From Ceratodon purpureus (Eukaryota > Streptophyta > Bryopsida > Pseudoditrichales > Ditrichaceae), in the NCBI GenBank assembly GCA_014871385.1, contig CM026427.1:15322930-15386929 (forward strand): DNA of 64,000 nucleotides. Reading direction: 5' to 3'. Each line of letters opens with the position of its first letter. Position 1 is the first letter of the stretch. The notes beneath the pieces were generated by a model. The model saw nothing but the letters and a program-made list of their open reading frames with translations. It ran no database searches and was not told the origin of the DNA. Below are positions 1 through 10,970 of the stretch, piece after piece. Made by a program: the position numbers and the translations under genes.

Positions 1-2222
1 ACAAACCTAACCTCGTCAGCTCACGACAATTTGATCCTGCAAGCACCACAGGGGTAGACCCATGCAGATGAAACATAATATCAAATATATAAGACATCGT
101 TGAAGATATCAAAACATTCGTCATGGGTAATCAAATCGATTTCCTTACAAGTTCATTGACTGTGAAAACATCTGGTCCTCCGAGCTCAAATGTCTTGCCC
201 ATGCTAAAACCTTCGTCTCTGATGGCGGCGATAACTGCTGCAGCAACATCAATTACAAGCACAGGCTGCAACCTGCCACCCAAATGACATTCAACATTGC
301 TTCACACTATCCCCAGACAAGGCTAAGCGTGCAAGAGGTGCAATATCAGCCAGCTCATACTATAAATTGATAATAGTGGAAAAATAGCACTGGTAATGGA
401 TGAGCAATAAAGATATGAGGAATTTACTTGCTCAGGCCGTCTCCAGGAATGGGTACTACAGGAAGTTTCTTGGCTTGGATGGCCCATCGGTTCAACAGAC
501 GGTCCTCAACGCCAACCATTGGTGCTGTTCTCAAAATCGTGGCCTGCACACAGAAAAATTAGTGATTGGCCACAAATCTACTGCAACAAAAGAAGATTCT
601 CAATGAAGGTGTGGTGAAAACCATACCTCAGGAAAGTTCTGCAAAACTGCCTCTTCAGCAGCATGCTTAGAACGAAGAAGTCTTGATGAGGAATGTGGGG
701 CTGCAGCCAGACATGACATTTGAACGTACTTCAGAATGCCACCATGCTCCTTAGCTAACTGCCACATACCAAACTTAATCAACCACTTCGCTCGATTTAC
801 CTTCAAGGAGCTACAAATTCTGTTCAGTGCCACAGTGAAGCATCGAACAAACGGCTTCAAGTGATGTTGTAAATGTTGCAAACGTCACCGGACATTACGC
901 TTCATGATTGAAAAATCAATTAACAAGTCTCGCCAGCGCCCAACAATACTTCTAAGCACACATATTGACCACAAGTGGAGCATGCGTTGTACCTTTGAGA
1001 TGCGATTTGAGATTCCATAATTGACATCCTCAAAGCTGAAATTCCGTGTCTCGTATTCCCTTCCTGCAATTACACCAATTACAGAATAAGAATTAGAAAC
1101 TCGGGGAGAACGGACATCGCTCACCGCTAATCAGGACATCTTTTTAAGTAGGATCAGATGGTCGACAATTGGGAAAACATTTAATAAGCAATCTTCAACT
1201 ACAGGTGAACTGAAAAATCCGTACCAATACAATTCACTATAACGTTGGAGTTGGCAATAACTGCTTTGATAGAGTCCTCGTCCTTTGCATCGTACTTCAT
1301 AGGCACAATCTGATAAATTCTCCACCAAAGCAAAGGCAATCCCAGTTAGGTTGAAATTATCACCATATGGCTCTCATTTGGTGACAAACATTCCGTGTGC
1401 ATACATTAATAAATTAAAGAACGACCTCCCAACATCAAATAAGCTGCATGGTTTCAATTACATGCGAGCTAACACGCACGTTGATAACTCAAAGCACGAC
1501 CCTATTCAGCATAGTTTCAAAAGAGCACCTGTCCAAGGTCTCCCATAAGCTTCAAATGCCTCCATTCCTCGTCCACGCCTCTGTAAGGTACCATGACTTG
1601 GGAGCCCATCCTAGCTGCCAAAGTACACAACAAACATGAGCCTCACCTGATGATCGACGCTTTTCCTAGATGCAAATGCCAACAACATCCGTGCCTGTAA
1701 TTCTCTCAGTAAGCTCAACATAATGCATCAAACTACAAATCCTAGGGTTAAGGCAATTTCAAAAACCTAAACTCAGAAAATCGGCTAATTTACGACTTAC
1801 CAAGCTGCTGAACCACATAACGCCCTAGAAATCCAGTCGCTCCAAACACAGTCGCAACAACGCCACTGCAACAACCCAACCACCATCGCCTCAGAAACGT
1901 CATACTCCCATCGCAAATTCACAATCCCAAAAGACCACGATTCGCAGCTGCAAAAACCGAATTAAAACAAATATATATCAACCCAGACAATAAATTCTGC
2001 TCACCTCACGGACGATCGCCCGCCCGTGCCCCGCTTCACAGGCCGGTGGCTCCCGGACACTGCCAACGACGACGAGTAGCGCACCCCACCTGATTTCTCG
2101 AACCCCAGATCCCCATGATCGCCGAGCAGAAGGCTCTCCTGCTGCTGGAACGCCGCAGCCCAGGCGCGCGCACCGCCGGAAGCGGATTGCGACCCCGCCT
2201 TCCTGACCAGTGCCCCCGCCAT
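1..2222 (-). CDS. NDUFA9-like complex I 39 kDa subunit, 5' part (8 exons, runs off left edge)
   Basis: Exons on the minus strand: 2005-2222, 1801-1865, 1529-1614, 1225-1309, 993-1063, 627-758, 428-543 and 149-272. All junctions have GT/AG and the phases join. The start is the ATG at 2220-2222. The N-terminus is rich in Arg, Ser and Ala, as in a mitochondrial presequence, followed by [10 protein letters not shown] and the Rossmann dinucleotide motif [12 protein letters not shown] across exons 1-2. Later exons give [37 protein letters not shown] and [13 protein letters not shown], all typical of the atypical short-chain dehydrogenase NDUFA9. In this family the protein is a structural, NADPH-binding accessory subunit of mitochondrial NADH dehydrogenase. 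The C-terminal exons lie left of position 149. Exon 3 uses a slightly unusual donor, GTGCTC. No in-frame stop or frameshift was seen, so it looks functional. Confidence 0.93.
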
Positions 2223-2580
2223 TGCTGCAGTTTCCCTGCAACCCTAATTCCAAGCACCTTCAACAAAACAACTCCTTCTTCATTCCTTGCAATATTCACA
2301 CTCACTTCGCCACGCGCACTACCCAGTTGATATCCGCTTCATAATCTCCGGTGATATTCGTAAGACGCCCGGTAATGTCCGGTAGATACTAAGGCAGTTA
2401 TGTTATGAAATGGACACGAAGGCTTTTCTGTTCGCTTCGGAGACGAAGCGCCAGTTAGTGATGCACGGTATTACGCACGTAATGCCTATGACCGATTTGT
2501 GGCGCCGAAGACCGGGGCTTCGGCACGCTGTTCAGTTGTCGTCCAATGTAATACCCTAGCAACGTAGCATGTTCACCCAA
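2223..2580 (-). promoter_or_regulatory. Upstream region and 5' UTR of the NDUFA9-like gene
   Basis: GC-richer sequence directly upstream of the ATG at 2222, then an abrupt change to A/T-rich DNA after about 2580. No TATA box or clear regulatory motif was recognised. Assignment as promoter rests on position only. Confidence 0.35.
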
Positions 2581-3938
2581 AAATAAAAAACAGAAGAAAT
2601 AGAAAATTAGAAAGACAAGAAAAGGAAATGGCATGAATTACTTTTTGTGAATATTTTCTGTTACCCTTAAAAACACCCAAAAAAAAAAAAAAAAAATCCT
2701 TTTTAAAAAGAAATTACATTAGTTTCTCAAAAAGTGATTTTGTGATTATGCTAAAAAATAATTTCAAATCGCCAAATATGTGGCTATTTTTTAAAAATAG
2801 CCAGATATCACTAAATAATCATTTTTGTATTCTTATCTTAGAACTATTTCTGGACAAACCAGATACTCTCTGCTACAATATTCACAAGCCTTTCCTCAGA
2901 CTGTTAATATCTAAAGTTACGCATTGCAAATGGCTTTTTGTATTCTTATTTCAGAATTTTTTTGACAAGGTTGATTACGAATGAGTCACCCATTTTTACT
3001 CCTAGACTGCCCAAGCCTTCATTAAACCATAGGCCTCAACGACGTCATCCAGACATCACACAAGCTTCAACGACGTCAACTACACATCACACAACCTTAC
3101 AAAAGATTAATAAAACATGCAAAAGATTGACACCCTTCTAGAATAAGTCCATGACTTCATCAATTTCTTTCAACTTTGCATTGCTTGTAGCTTAGCTAAG
3201 ACGGTGATCATCTTCTATGATAAACACAGAAAAGCTGCCCAACATGTGCAGTGCAGGAGAAGGACAATAATCAGTTTCAAAGGCTGTGTGGAAGCCCCTG
3301 CAGTGACGGCAGTCTCGGTACACAGACAGTACCATTTTTCCAGATTCTAACATGCTGAAATTGCTCGTGTTAAGTTATTGTGGTCATGACCGAGTCAGGT
3401 GACGGTGGAAGACAGACAGCGTTGAGTTTCAATCATGGTCCTAATCACTGTCAACACACTGACCAAGGGCAAGGGCAGGGGCAGGATCAGCAACTTTTGA
3501 TCATGGCGCTGGATTTGGAAAGATGATGGACTGCACAATATTGTTCTCACGAACCATCTTCGATGTAAGAAGCCATTTGCATTCTAATTTCTAACGCACT
3601 TGTAAAGAGTAATGGAATTCCAGTGCGTATCAAAATGATAATAGTATTTCCAGCAACTAGACACATAGGATCATTTGCACAAGGAACATTTCATACTTCC
3701 ACTAAGACTAAGTACTGTGCTGTACCCGGAAGAAAATTTGTTTCATGATTTCCTTATATTTTTCCAAAATCCTATACCGATCAACGATTTTAGTAAGCTC
3801 ATATGAATTCAAAAATTCATGGAATTTTATGCAAAAAATTGTAATTAAAAGTTTTTAGACTCCTTTTCAATGATAAAATTTGCTTCTATAGAAAAAAACT
3901 CAAAATCAACACACAATTTGCTTTCTCCTATGTAGTGT
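2581..3938. other. AT-rich intergenic DNA, nothing recognised
   Basis: About 1.35 kb with an A-run near 2680 and short chance ORFs that resemble no known protein and lack coding character. Nothing further could be supported. Confidence 0.5.
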
Positions 3939-4290
3939 TCAAAATCTAGTAATACCACCTTTTGCACTAATTATTTTCTTCATACATGGAGGCATCTAAG
4001 GCATGGTAGTAATAAGGATTTGCAAAAAGTCTGAAGGTATTTCTTCCCATACTCTATGAACAGATTCGACCAATTCTTCTTTATTATGCAATTAGGGATG
4101 TACTCTGAATTACATCTTCAATTATGTTCCATAGGTTCTTTATTGGGTTAAAATTTGGAGAATTCGCCCGCCATTACAACTTTTTTATATTGAGCTTTTC
4201 TTTACAACTTTGGCAACTTGCGGCGATGAACTGGAGCGCCATCCTTCATAGATGATCATATTCGTAATTTTGGGACAATTATTGAACTTT
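3939..4290 (-). pseudogene. Decayed Tc1/mariner-type (DDE) transposase, C-terminal remnant
   Basis: Read on the minus strand and allowing frame changes, the stretch spells landmarks of a Tc1-like transposase in the right order. DGAPVHRRK (near 4230) carries the second catalytic Asp. WPANSPNFNPIKNLW (near 4150) is the family's NSPDLNPIENLW motif, and ISAKGGITRF plus a stop at 3939 matches the usual C-terminus. Frames are broken between these motifs by indels and stops. The third acidic catalytic residue of the family (Glu in PIENLW) is Lys here, so even the motif is dead. The N-terminal DNA-binding half was not found. Tc1 types with these motifs are best known from fungi and animals, whereas most plant mariner-like elements are DD39D. 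Confidence 0.72.
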
Positions 4291-4362
4291 AAGACTTTTT
4301 GCCTACAATTTCAACAATTGTTTTTAGACAATTTTTTTATTTTTTTTGACTTTCAATTATAA

Positions 4363-4385
4363 ATTATCCTCGACTCGAGGATAAT
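4363..4385. repeat. 23-bp palindrome around CTCGAG
   Basis: Two 11-bp arms (ATTATCCTCGA and its complement) surround a single C. It lies just upstream of the Tc1-like remnant and may be part of that element; no function can be assigned. Confidence 0.7.
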
Positions 4386-4535
4386 CTCCCCATATATAGT
4401 CAAATTTTTTTTGACAAATTTAGAATCAATCAAGAAATGAATGAAAAATCTACAGTCAAGCATTAAATTGAGACTATGAAAAGTCTCAATTTATCGAATA
4501 TGGTGTTAATAGATATAATGTTTTATCGATGATTG

Positions 4536-4613
4536 TGGAGAAAATAAAACCACTTAAAGTGCCTTTGTTGATCTTATTTACAAAGGCACTTTGAGTGGGT
4601 TTTATTTTCTCCA
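4536..4613. repeat. Near-perfect 32/33-bp inverted repeat with a 13-bp loop
   Basis: The left arm 4536-4567 and right arm 4581-4613 pair along their full length with one indel and one mismatch. The outer ends read TGGAGAAAATAAAA. The loop is short (4568-4580). The structure could be a miniature foldback element, the terminus of the neighbouring Tc1-like remnant, or a transcribed hairpin. Confidence 0.8.
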
Positions 4614-5560
4614 GGATCATTCAGACAATTTCATTTCAGCTAGTTTGTCCCAAGGCTGGGCAGTTGGAGTGTTTCAGTTGGAGTTGCAGTTGGAGTACTG
4701 TGCAGCTGGAGTTTGCAAGTCTGCAATTCCTGCAATTCCTACACTGCCTGCAATGCCTGTGAACAAGGTACATTTTCTGTGTGGGTGTGTCTGGTTCTCT
4801 CGCTCTCTCGACAGGTAGCAGTGATTGCCAATCCCAAGACAGTTGAAAAGCCTCGGTGATGAGAAACGTACGTAGTACGAGTATACCGGATACTGTTTCT
4901 CCGGTTTGTCAAGTTTGTTTGAGCTTTACTCAGTATGCTGTATAAATTTTATGATGGTGCAGGACCCAGGTTACATGAATGCAGGAAAAGAAAAATCAAA
5001 TCCTACAAACAGAAGTTTTTGCCCATTTCATAAATTGCCATAGCTCATTATAAACATTGAATCATAAAATGAAATTCATTTATATCGGCCCGCACGCTAT
5101 TCAAATAAAATGAGAAAATGATCTGAAATCATACTATTTGAGCGACCAATATAATAAGATGGGCCAATTTAACGAATATGGCGTTGGTTGTACTTTTGGA
5201 AGAAAAAGAAATTGTATTTTCAAAGATGTAGAGAACAAAAAAAAATTATTTAGATGAATGAATCAGATTATACTTCTTTTCAGTGAGATAGATTTTCATG
5301 AAAAAAACTTACGATTTTACAAAAAAATACACACCATGATTTTACTGAAAGCATATGGTGTTTTAAAAATATTTTTTCTTTAGCATATATATATATCTCC
5401 AAAATTACTTGAAAATGATTCAAATTCTGGATCTTCATTTACCCAAATATAGGTGTACAATGTTCTGAATTATTTTTTAAAAATTGACAGATATTGAAAT
5501 ACACCATATCTATTAAGTCTAGGTTATATTTTTCATTAAAATTCCAGTTTAATGATTGTA
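4614..5560. other. AT-rich DNA, nothing recognised
   Basis: Apart from a short TA-rich run near 5385, no gene, terminal repeat or conserved motif was found here. Confidence 0.45.
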
Positions 5561-5828
5561 TTAACCCCTAACTATCCTTAAAACCCGAAATGGGTTTCAA
5601 TGGTTCCCGCAGGAGAAAAATTCAGCCAAGTTTGACCATTATTATCTCACAAATGCAAAAGAATCAACGGTTCAAATTTGGTATGTAAGTAGAACTTCAA
5701 GTTAACTTTCAGATCCTACGGTTGGATTTTCTAAATAATGCTTAGATTGAGCTTTTTTGGGCCTGAAGTAGAAGAAGGTTAAATTTTATAATTTAGGCAC
5801 TTTTGCGTCAAGGAAATTTAGGGGTTAA
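5561..5828. mobile_element. 268-bp TTAA-flanked MITE (piggyBac-like ends)
   Basis: The element begins TTAACCCCTAACTATCCTT and ends with the complement of TTAACCCCTAAATTTCCTT. Both ends therefore carry TTAA, the target site duplicated by piggyBac transposases, followed by C-rich ends that match each other. There is no coding capacity. It resembles the longer element at 13503-14370 and the one at 35130-35369, which suggests one non-autonomous family. Assignment to piggyBac rests on the TTAA target and end pattern only. Confidence 0.65.
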
Positions 5829-6540
5829 CCATTTGTATACATATGAGTCACCGTTCACAAATCAAATAACTCATTACATCTTGTATTACAACTGATTCCT
5901 GCATCTTGCAGTTTCACAAAAAGTTCACAACTTGAGTCATACAGGATGTAAGTCCTGGTCTCCAGGCCTCCAACAACGTTGGAGCCTGCATTAATGAAGA
6001 CTGCACTCGTGATGCAACAGAAGCGCTTGTCCTATGCTTAGACAGGCTCTCATGACAACTCAGAGCTCATTGTAAGAATTGATGAGACCATTTGTATTGG
6101 GACTACAGGATAAGTTACAGTTCAGTTCGTGCTTCTTAAATTCCGTTTGAGTCCGCATGTCCTGAGGTCCAGACTCCAGACTACACCGCTCCGGAGCAAC
6201 ATATCAGGTGCATAAAGTCTGTGTCAAGCGTTAAGATTGAATTGGGAGTGACAACACGAAATTACGTCAATAATGGCTACAGCTCACACCACGCAAAGAT
6301 CTGATACATTTTCCATGGATGCACCAACAGCAGCGCTGCAGCAGTATCGTCATTAGCAATTCAACGGTAGTACTTCTTCATAGCTGCCTGGTAAATCCCT
6401 TCCGATTCAACAAGCATTGATCTAGAAGTAATTAGCTACGTTTTGTGTGGATATGAGCTCTTGCCTTTAAATGTTCCTCTAACTGCAGATTAAGTTCCAT
6501 CATCACGAAATATGGAATACTAACATTCGTCAACAGTGTT

Positions 6541-8535
6541 TCACCATGTATTCTTACAACAATGGGCAGTCGAGTATCCATAATCAATGTCATCGATATT
6601 CTGAAGCATGCCGAGAGGCATTTGATTTTCCAAATTATCTCGAAGCCTGTATCCTTCGTTGGATACGTTTAGAACAGTCGACCAAATCATTTTCACGACA
6701 TAATAAGTTTTATACAATTTTACGTGGAGAATCTCGGCCTGACCTTCCCCAGCAATCTTCTCACTCACCAGGGTCCACAATTTTTTTTGTATAAGCCCAT
6801 TTCTTCTTCCTGAAGAAGCCCGATGACTAATTCCACGGACTCTGTTTCTTTCTCCTTATCCATGTCCCTCGTGGGATCCAACAAATCATGGTGGACTTTC
6901 GAGCCCGGCTTGGAGGATTCGATGATCTGAAACTCAGTCGCACTCGCATACTCATTCACTCTTGCAATCCATTGGAAGCAAAGGGTTCACGACCCAAATC
7001 GATGTAAATCCAACTCAGTCCCACTTGAAGAAGGCTGGACTTGTTTGCAAAATACGTAAATTATATTTTGAATCCTCACAGCGGTAGTTGGCATCGTCAC
7101 GAAGAGTTTGCCATCATGGAGGGCATATATAGATTTGTAACCGCGTGCCCTCCATCTCAACTACACTGTCAGTGGATATTGACAATTCAGCAAATCGGTA
7201 ACCTCCTAGTCTCCTGAATATCACCAAGGTTTGTTCCGAGAGATTAATATGTACTTTCTCGATGAGAATGATATGAGGAATTCAAGCATGCTTACAGCGG
7301 CTGGAAATAGTTGATGAATAGCTATGTAAAAGTACTGCAAAGATACATTATCTCCTTTGCACAGATGGTGAAGGTGTGGTAACAAAGTGAATACAAACTC
7401 AATATATACCGAACCAAGAGCAACGTACCTCTAGTAATTTTAAACGTCAGAAGATATGACAGACGTGACCGGAAAACAATGAGCAAAGATGTGTATTCTC
7501 CTGTGATAAGCGGGAACTCCAAGATATTACTGCAACTCTCAAACTTAGGATAACGCTTGACCGCGGCTTCGACAATTAGATGATCTCCTCACAACTGTCA
7601 CCAAAATACTCAGATCCACACTGCTCTAATAACAAGATAGAACAAAATACGCACACGCACGACTCCCTCAGAGATCAGAGATGCTTGGAAGATGCCAATT
7701 ACGCAGGAGAGTAACTGTCCCAGAGAGAAATGACACCAAGGACTTCAACTTAGGACAGAGATTGGCAAGCTGGTTGCGTCGAAGTACAGAGAGACGGATG
7801 CATGCTGACAAGAGGTGTGACAAAGTCTTTGACATAAGTTAAAGGAAGACCAGATCAGGACAGTGGGCTGCTTCATTGCGCTTCGTTCCTTGCGGAAATG
7901 TGGAGGAAGTAGAGATGGAGTGTCCGACACTCAACTTGTGTGGGGACAACCCGGACCTGGAGGAATCTCCAAGTATCCTAGTTTTCAATCTGGAACAAAT
8001 GTGATAGACCAGGAGATTCGGAATCGGAGAATCACACGAATATGCTAGTCTTTTGAGGTTAGTCTGCTCAGAAATTTTGTTTTCTCGTATAATGTGGAGC
8101 TGATCAGAAAAGGTGACCTCTACAGTCAATTTCCTGGAAGTGTGCATCAGTAAAGGCTAGTTCTGCTACATGTACCTCGCTCTACCTCTTTAGTGCACAT
8201 AGATCCACAGCTCCGAAGGAGAAACTCATACACGAGCAGTCTGTATCAAACGCTAGGAAATGCGCTGATTATTGGCAACTATCATTGAAAGTAGATAAAC
8301 CGTACGCATATTGTAAAGTTGAAAGACTGAAATTAATAACTTCAAACATGCTGGATGGAAATCTTGGCACCCGTGACCTTTTATCTATACAAAAACAATG
8401 AACGCATTTGGTGGAATCATCTGGTGGACAACCAACCAATTCTCTGGAAGGTGAACGAGGAGGTATGAGAATAAAGATAAGAGGGTTTACGGGACCTTTC
8501 TGCACGCGTTTAAGAAAAAAGGCAAAAATCGTCAA
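6541..8535 (-). other. Cluster of unassigned minus-strand ORF fragments
   Basis: Several open stretches of 60-102 codons lie on the minus strand (6541-6780, 6765-6959, 7322-7522, 7839-8147, 8269-8535) in different frames. Their base composition is more even than that of the surrounding AT-rich DNA. The piece ending at 6765 is acidic (DMDKEKETESVELVIG) and overlaps the next in another frame. No protein family was recognised. They may be exons of a small-exon gene downstream of the AHP gene, or remains of a decayed gene. Confidence 0.25.
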
Positions 8536-8732
8536 GATTCTGCAATTACTACTTTCACGAAATAATATCTACGCCAGGAATCCCATCTGAAGAGGTGGAC
8601 TGAGGACACCACCTGATCCTCCACTTATGCAAAAGTAGGAGGATAAGAATCTACCACGAGTGCCTTTGAAGTGGTGCTGCCCTTGATACTGGCTGTACAC
8701 ACGAGAATTAAACTACAATTTAAAAATCTGTT

Positions 8733-10646
8733 TCAGAATTCCATGAAGGGAAGAACGCCACCTGCAGCTACAATACTTTTCTCCAGCTGTACCAAACAAA
8801 ACGATCATTAGTAATACACACACCCTTACCACATACATGGTAATCGTGACTTTCCGGACAAAACTTTGACAGAAGAACTTCTGCAAGTTTAAGAAAGCTG
8901 AACATTCCATAACTCAATCAGAATAAATTAAAACGAAATGTACAAAGAACATATTATATCAAAAGTCGCGAATGAAAAACATGAAATGCATTTCAAAACA
9001 AAGACATACAAAAGTTAGTAATTATCTGCCAGAATCTTATGGTCATAGCAAATACCTCAAGCATTTTTCCGAGTTTAGTCCGAACAATATTAAATTCTTC
9101 TTTCACCTTGTCTAGGTGATCAAGACACCTGTGAAATACAAATATAGTCATTTTCATCCATGCATAATGCAGTCAGATACATACTAAGGTTGAAAGCAGG
9201 AGCGTTGAGATAGCACCCAACAGACAGAGCACAGAGCACACAACCTGGATTGCATAAAATATGTAAAAAGCTTACCCTTGCTTGTCTTCATTATCACAAC
9301 AAGGTCGAAAAGTCATGCACACTTTCTTTATTCGTTGGGCACCAATACTGAAACCACCAGACAACCCCACGCTAACAGGTTAACACCACTTGAGCGGGAC
9401 TCTCAACAATTCAATTAGATCGTGCTCTATTTCCGTGGAGCAAATGAAGCACTAATTAAAGCGACGATAAGCCTGTGCCAACAAATCGTCTCACATGAAA
9501 TTCACGGAGCTGCGCATGCACATGCACACCTAAATAGACAGATGCTAATAGTCTTTCCTTAAGATCGAAAGCGGCAGTTACAGCCTTCGAGAAAGATAAA
9601 AATCGAAAAACGGCTAAGAAAGGGATCCATGTAATGGTTGCACCTAAACAGCTGTAGGGATAGAATGGGAGCATTTCCTAAAGAGAATTGTGTTCACTCT
9701 GATTATTTGAGTCTGGTGAGCAGCTTGAACGAAAAAAAATTAAAAATTAAACCAAATTTCATATGGAGTCAAAATATTCTACAACGTCAACAGGTCCTCA
9801 TTTCTAACGCCAGGGAGTTTGTCGCCCAAGTAGGATGAACGCATACCTGGAGCTGCTGCCTTTAAATTGGTGAACGTGGCCATCAACAACCTTGTAATCT
9901 ATAGGATCAGTCTTCCTGCAATTCCAATTACGATACACTCAATACGTATTCTAGTCATGAAATCCAAGTCCGATCCTCAAATCCGCTACTTACAACAAAA
10001 CACCACATGGATCAACATTAAGTTCATGAAACACGATCACCAACATTTCCATTAAAAGGATCACATGACAATCAAAACACGCCAGATGAAGAAAAATTCG
10101 CCCATTGATTCAGCATTCACATTCAGAAGAAGGGAAACAGATCTAGGTCAAAAAACCACATACAGAGATTCAGTAAGATTTTCCAGAAGCTTCACAGAGT
10201 CGTCAAAAAACAAAGTCACCACCTCCTCCACAAAGTCGGGGGTGCTCTCATCCTGCAGCATCTGCAGCTGACTGAACTGATCGTCCAAAATCCCCTGCCA
10301 AACACACAAACCCTCCCCCCATTCAATCCACCCACCACAACCCTACCCCCGATCTCACCAACCCTAATCCCCACCGCATGCCCCACCCCATCAATCCACC
10401 CCAAAACTCAAAAACCTCACCACCTCCCAATCCCACAATGCCAAAAATCGCAGTTACCTCAGCCAGCATGCTATCAATCAAATCCCGGTGCTGCTCCAGA
10501 AGCTCATCCACCGTGTACTCCTTCTCCACATCCTCCTTCTCCGCCTCCTTGTCCTCCTCCTTGGGTGCCGCCGCTGCACCTCCCCTCTCGCTCACTCCAT
10601 CCTCCCCCTTCGCCACCACCTTCTCTCGTTCCCCTCCTTCCGCCAT
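8733..10646 (-). CDS. Histidine-containing phosphotransfer protein (AHP/HPT type), 6 exons
   Basis: Exons on the minus strand: 10458-10646, 10164-10294, 9847-9915, 9276-9347, 9056-9128 and 8733-8786. All phases join, giving 195 residues. The start is the ATG at 10646 and the stop is at 8733-8735. The protein shuttles phosphate from hybrid histidine kinases to response regulators. The hallmark [19 protein letters not shown] is present and His122 is the expected phosphoacceptor. The upstream helix reads [15 protein letters not shown] and the C-terminus [11 protein letters not shown], as in plant AHPs. The body matches the usual length of about 150 residues, with an extra acidic N-terminal extension of about 45 residues (Glu/Lys-rich). 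Conservation of His suggests an active protein, not a pseudo-HPT. A PAS-type histidine kinase that could act upstream lies about 8 kb away on the same strand. Confidence 0.95.
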
Positions 10647-10970
10647 CGCTCAACCTTCCTCCCCTCCTCCCTCTCCTCCTCCTCCCTCCCCCCAACCAAC
10701 CCTAACTCTCAAACCCACCTCAAAAACGCTTCACCTTCGCCCTGCAAACTCCCCCTCCTCCACACCCCTCCAGCTCTCCCCGGCCTCCTCCTCATACCAC
10801 ACCCCTCTCCCCAAACCCACAAACCCACAAACCCACAAAAACCCACAAACCTCTCAAACCCAAAACCAAAAACCAAAAACCGAAACCCAAAAAAAAAAAA
10901 AAAACCCAGAAAAACCCAGAAAAAAAACTCCAAAAAAAACAAAACCCAAATAGACCCACAACGCCTCTGC
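10647..10970 (-). promoter_or_regulatory. C/T- and C/A-rich leader and promoter of the AHP gene
   Basis: On the plus strand this is a run of CCTCC and CTT units, then repeated ACCCACAA units and A-runs (10805-10945). On the transcribed strand it is therefore G/A- then T/G-rich. Pyrimidine/purine tracts are common around plant transcription starts. The overlapping plus-strand ORFs of 167 and 191 codons are simple-sequence artefacts (Pro/Ser/Lys/Thr) and are not reported as genes. Confidence 0.4.
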
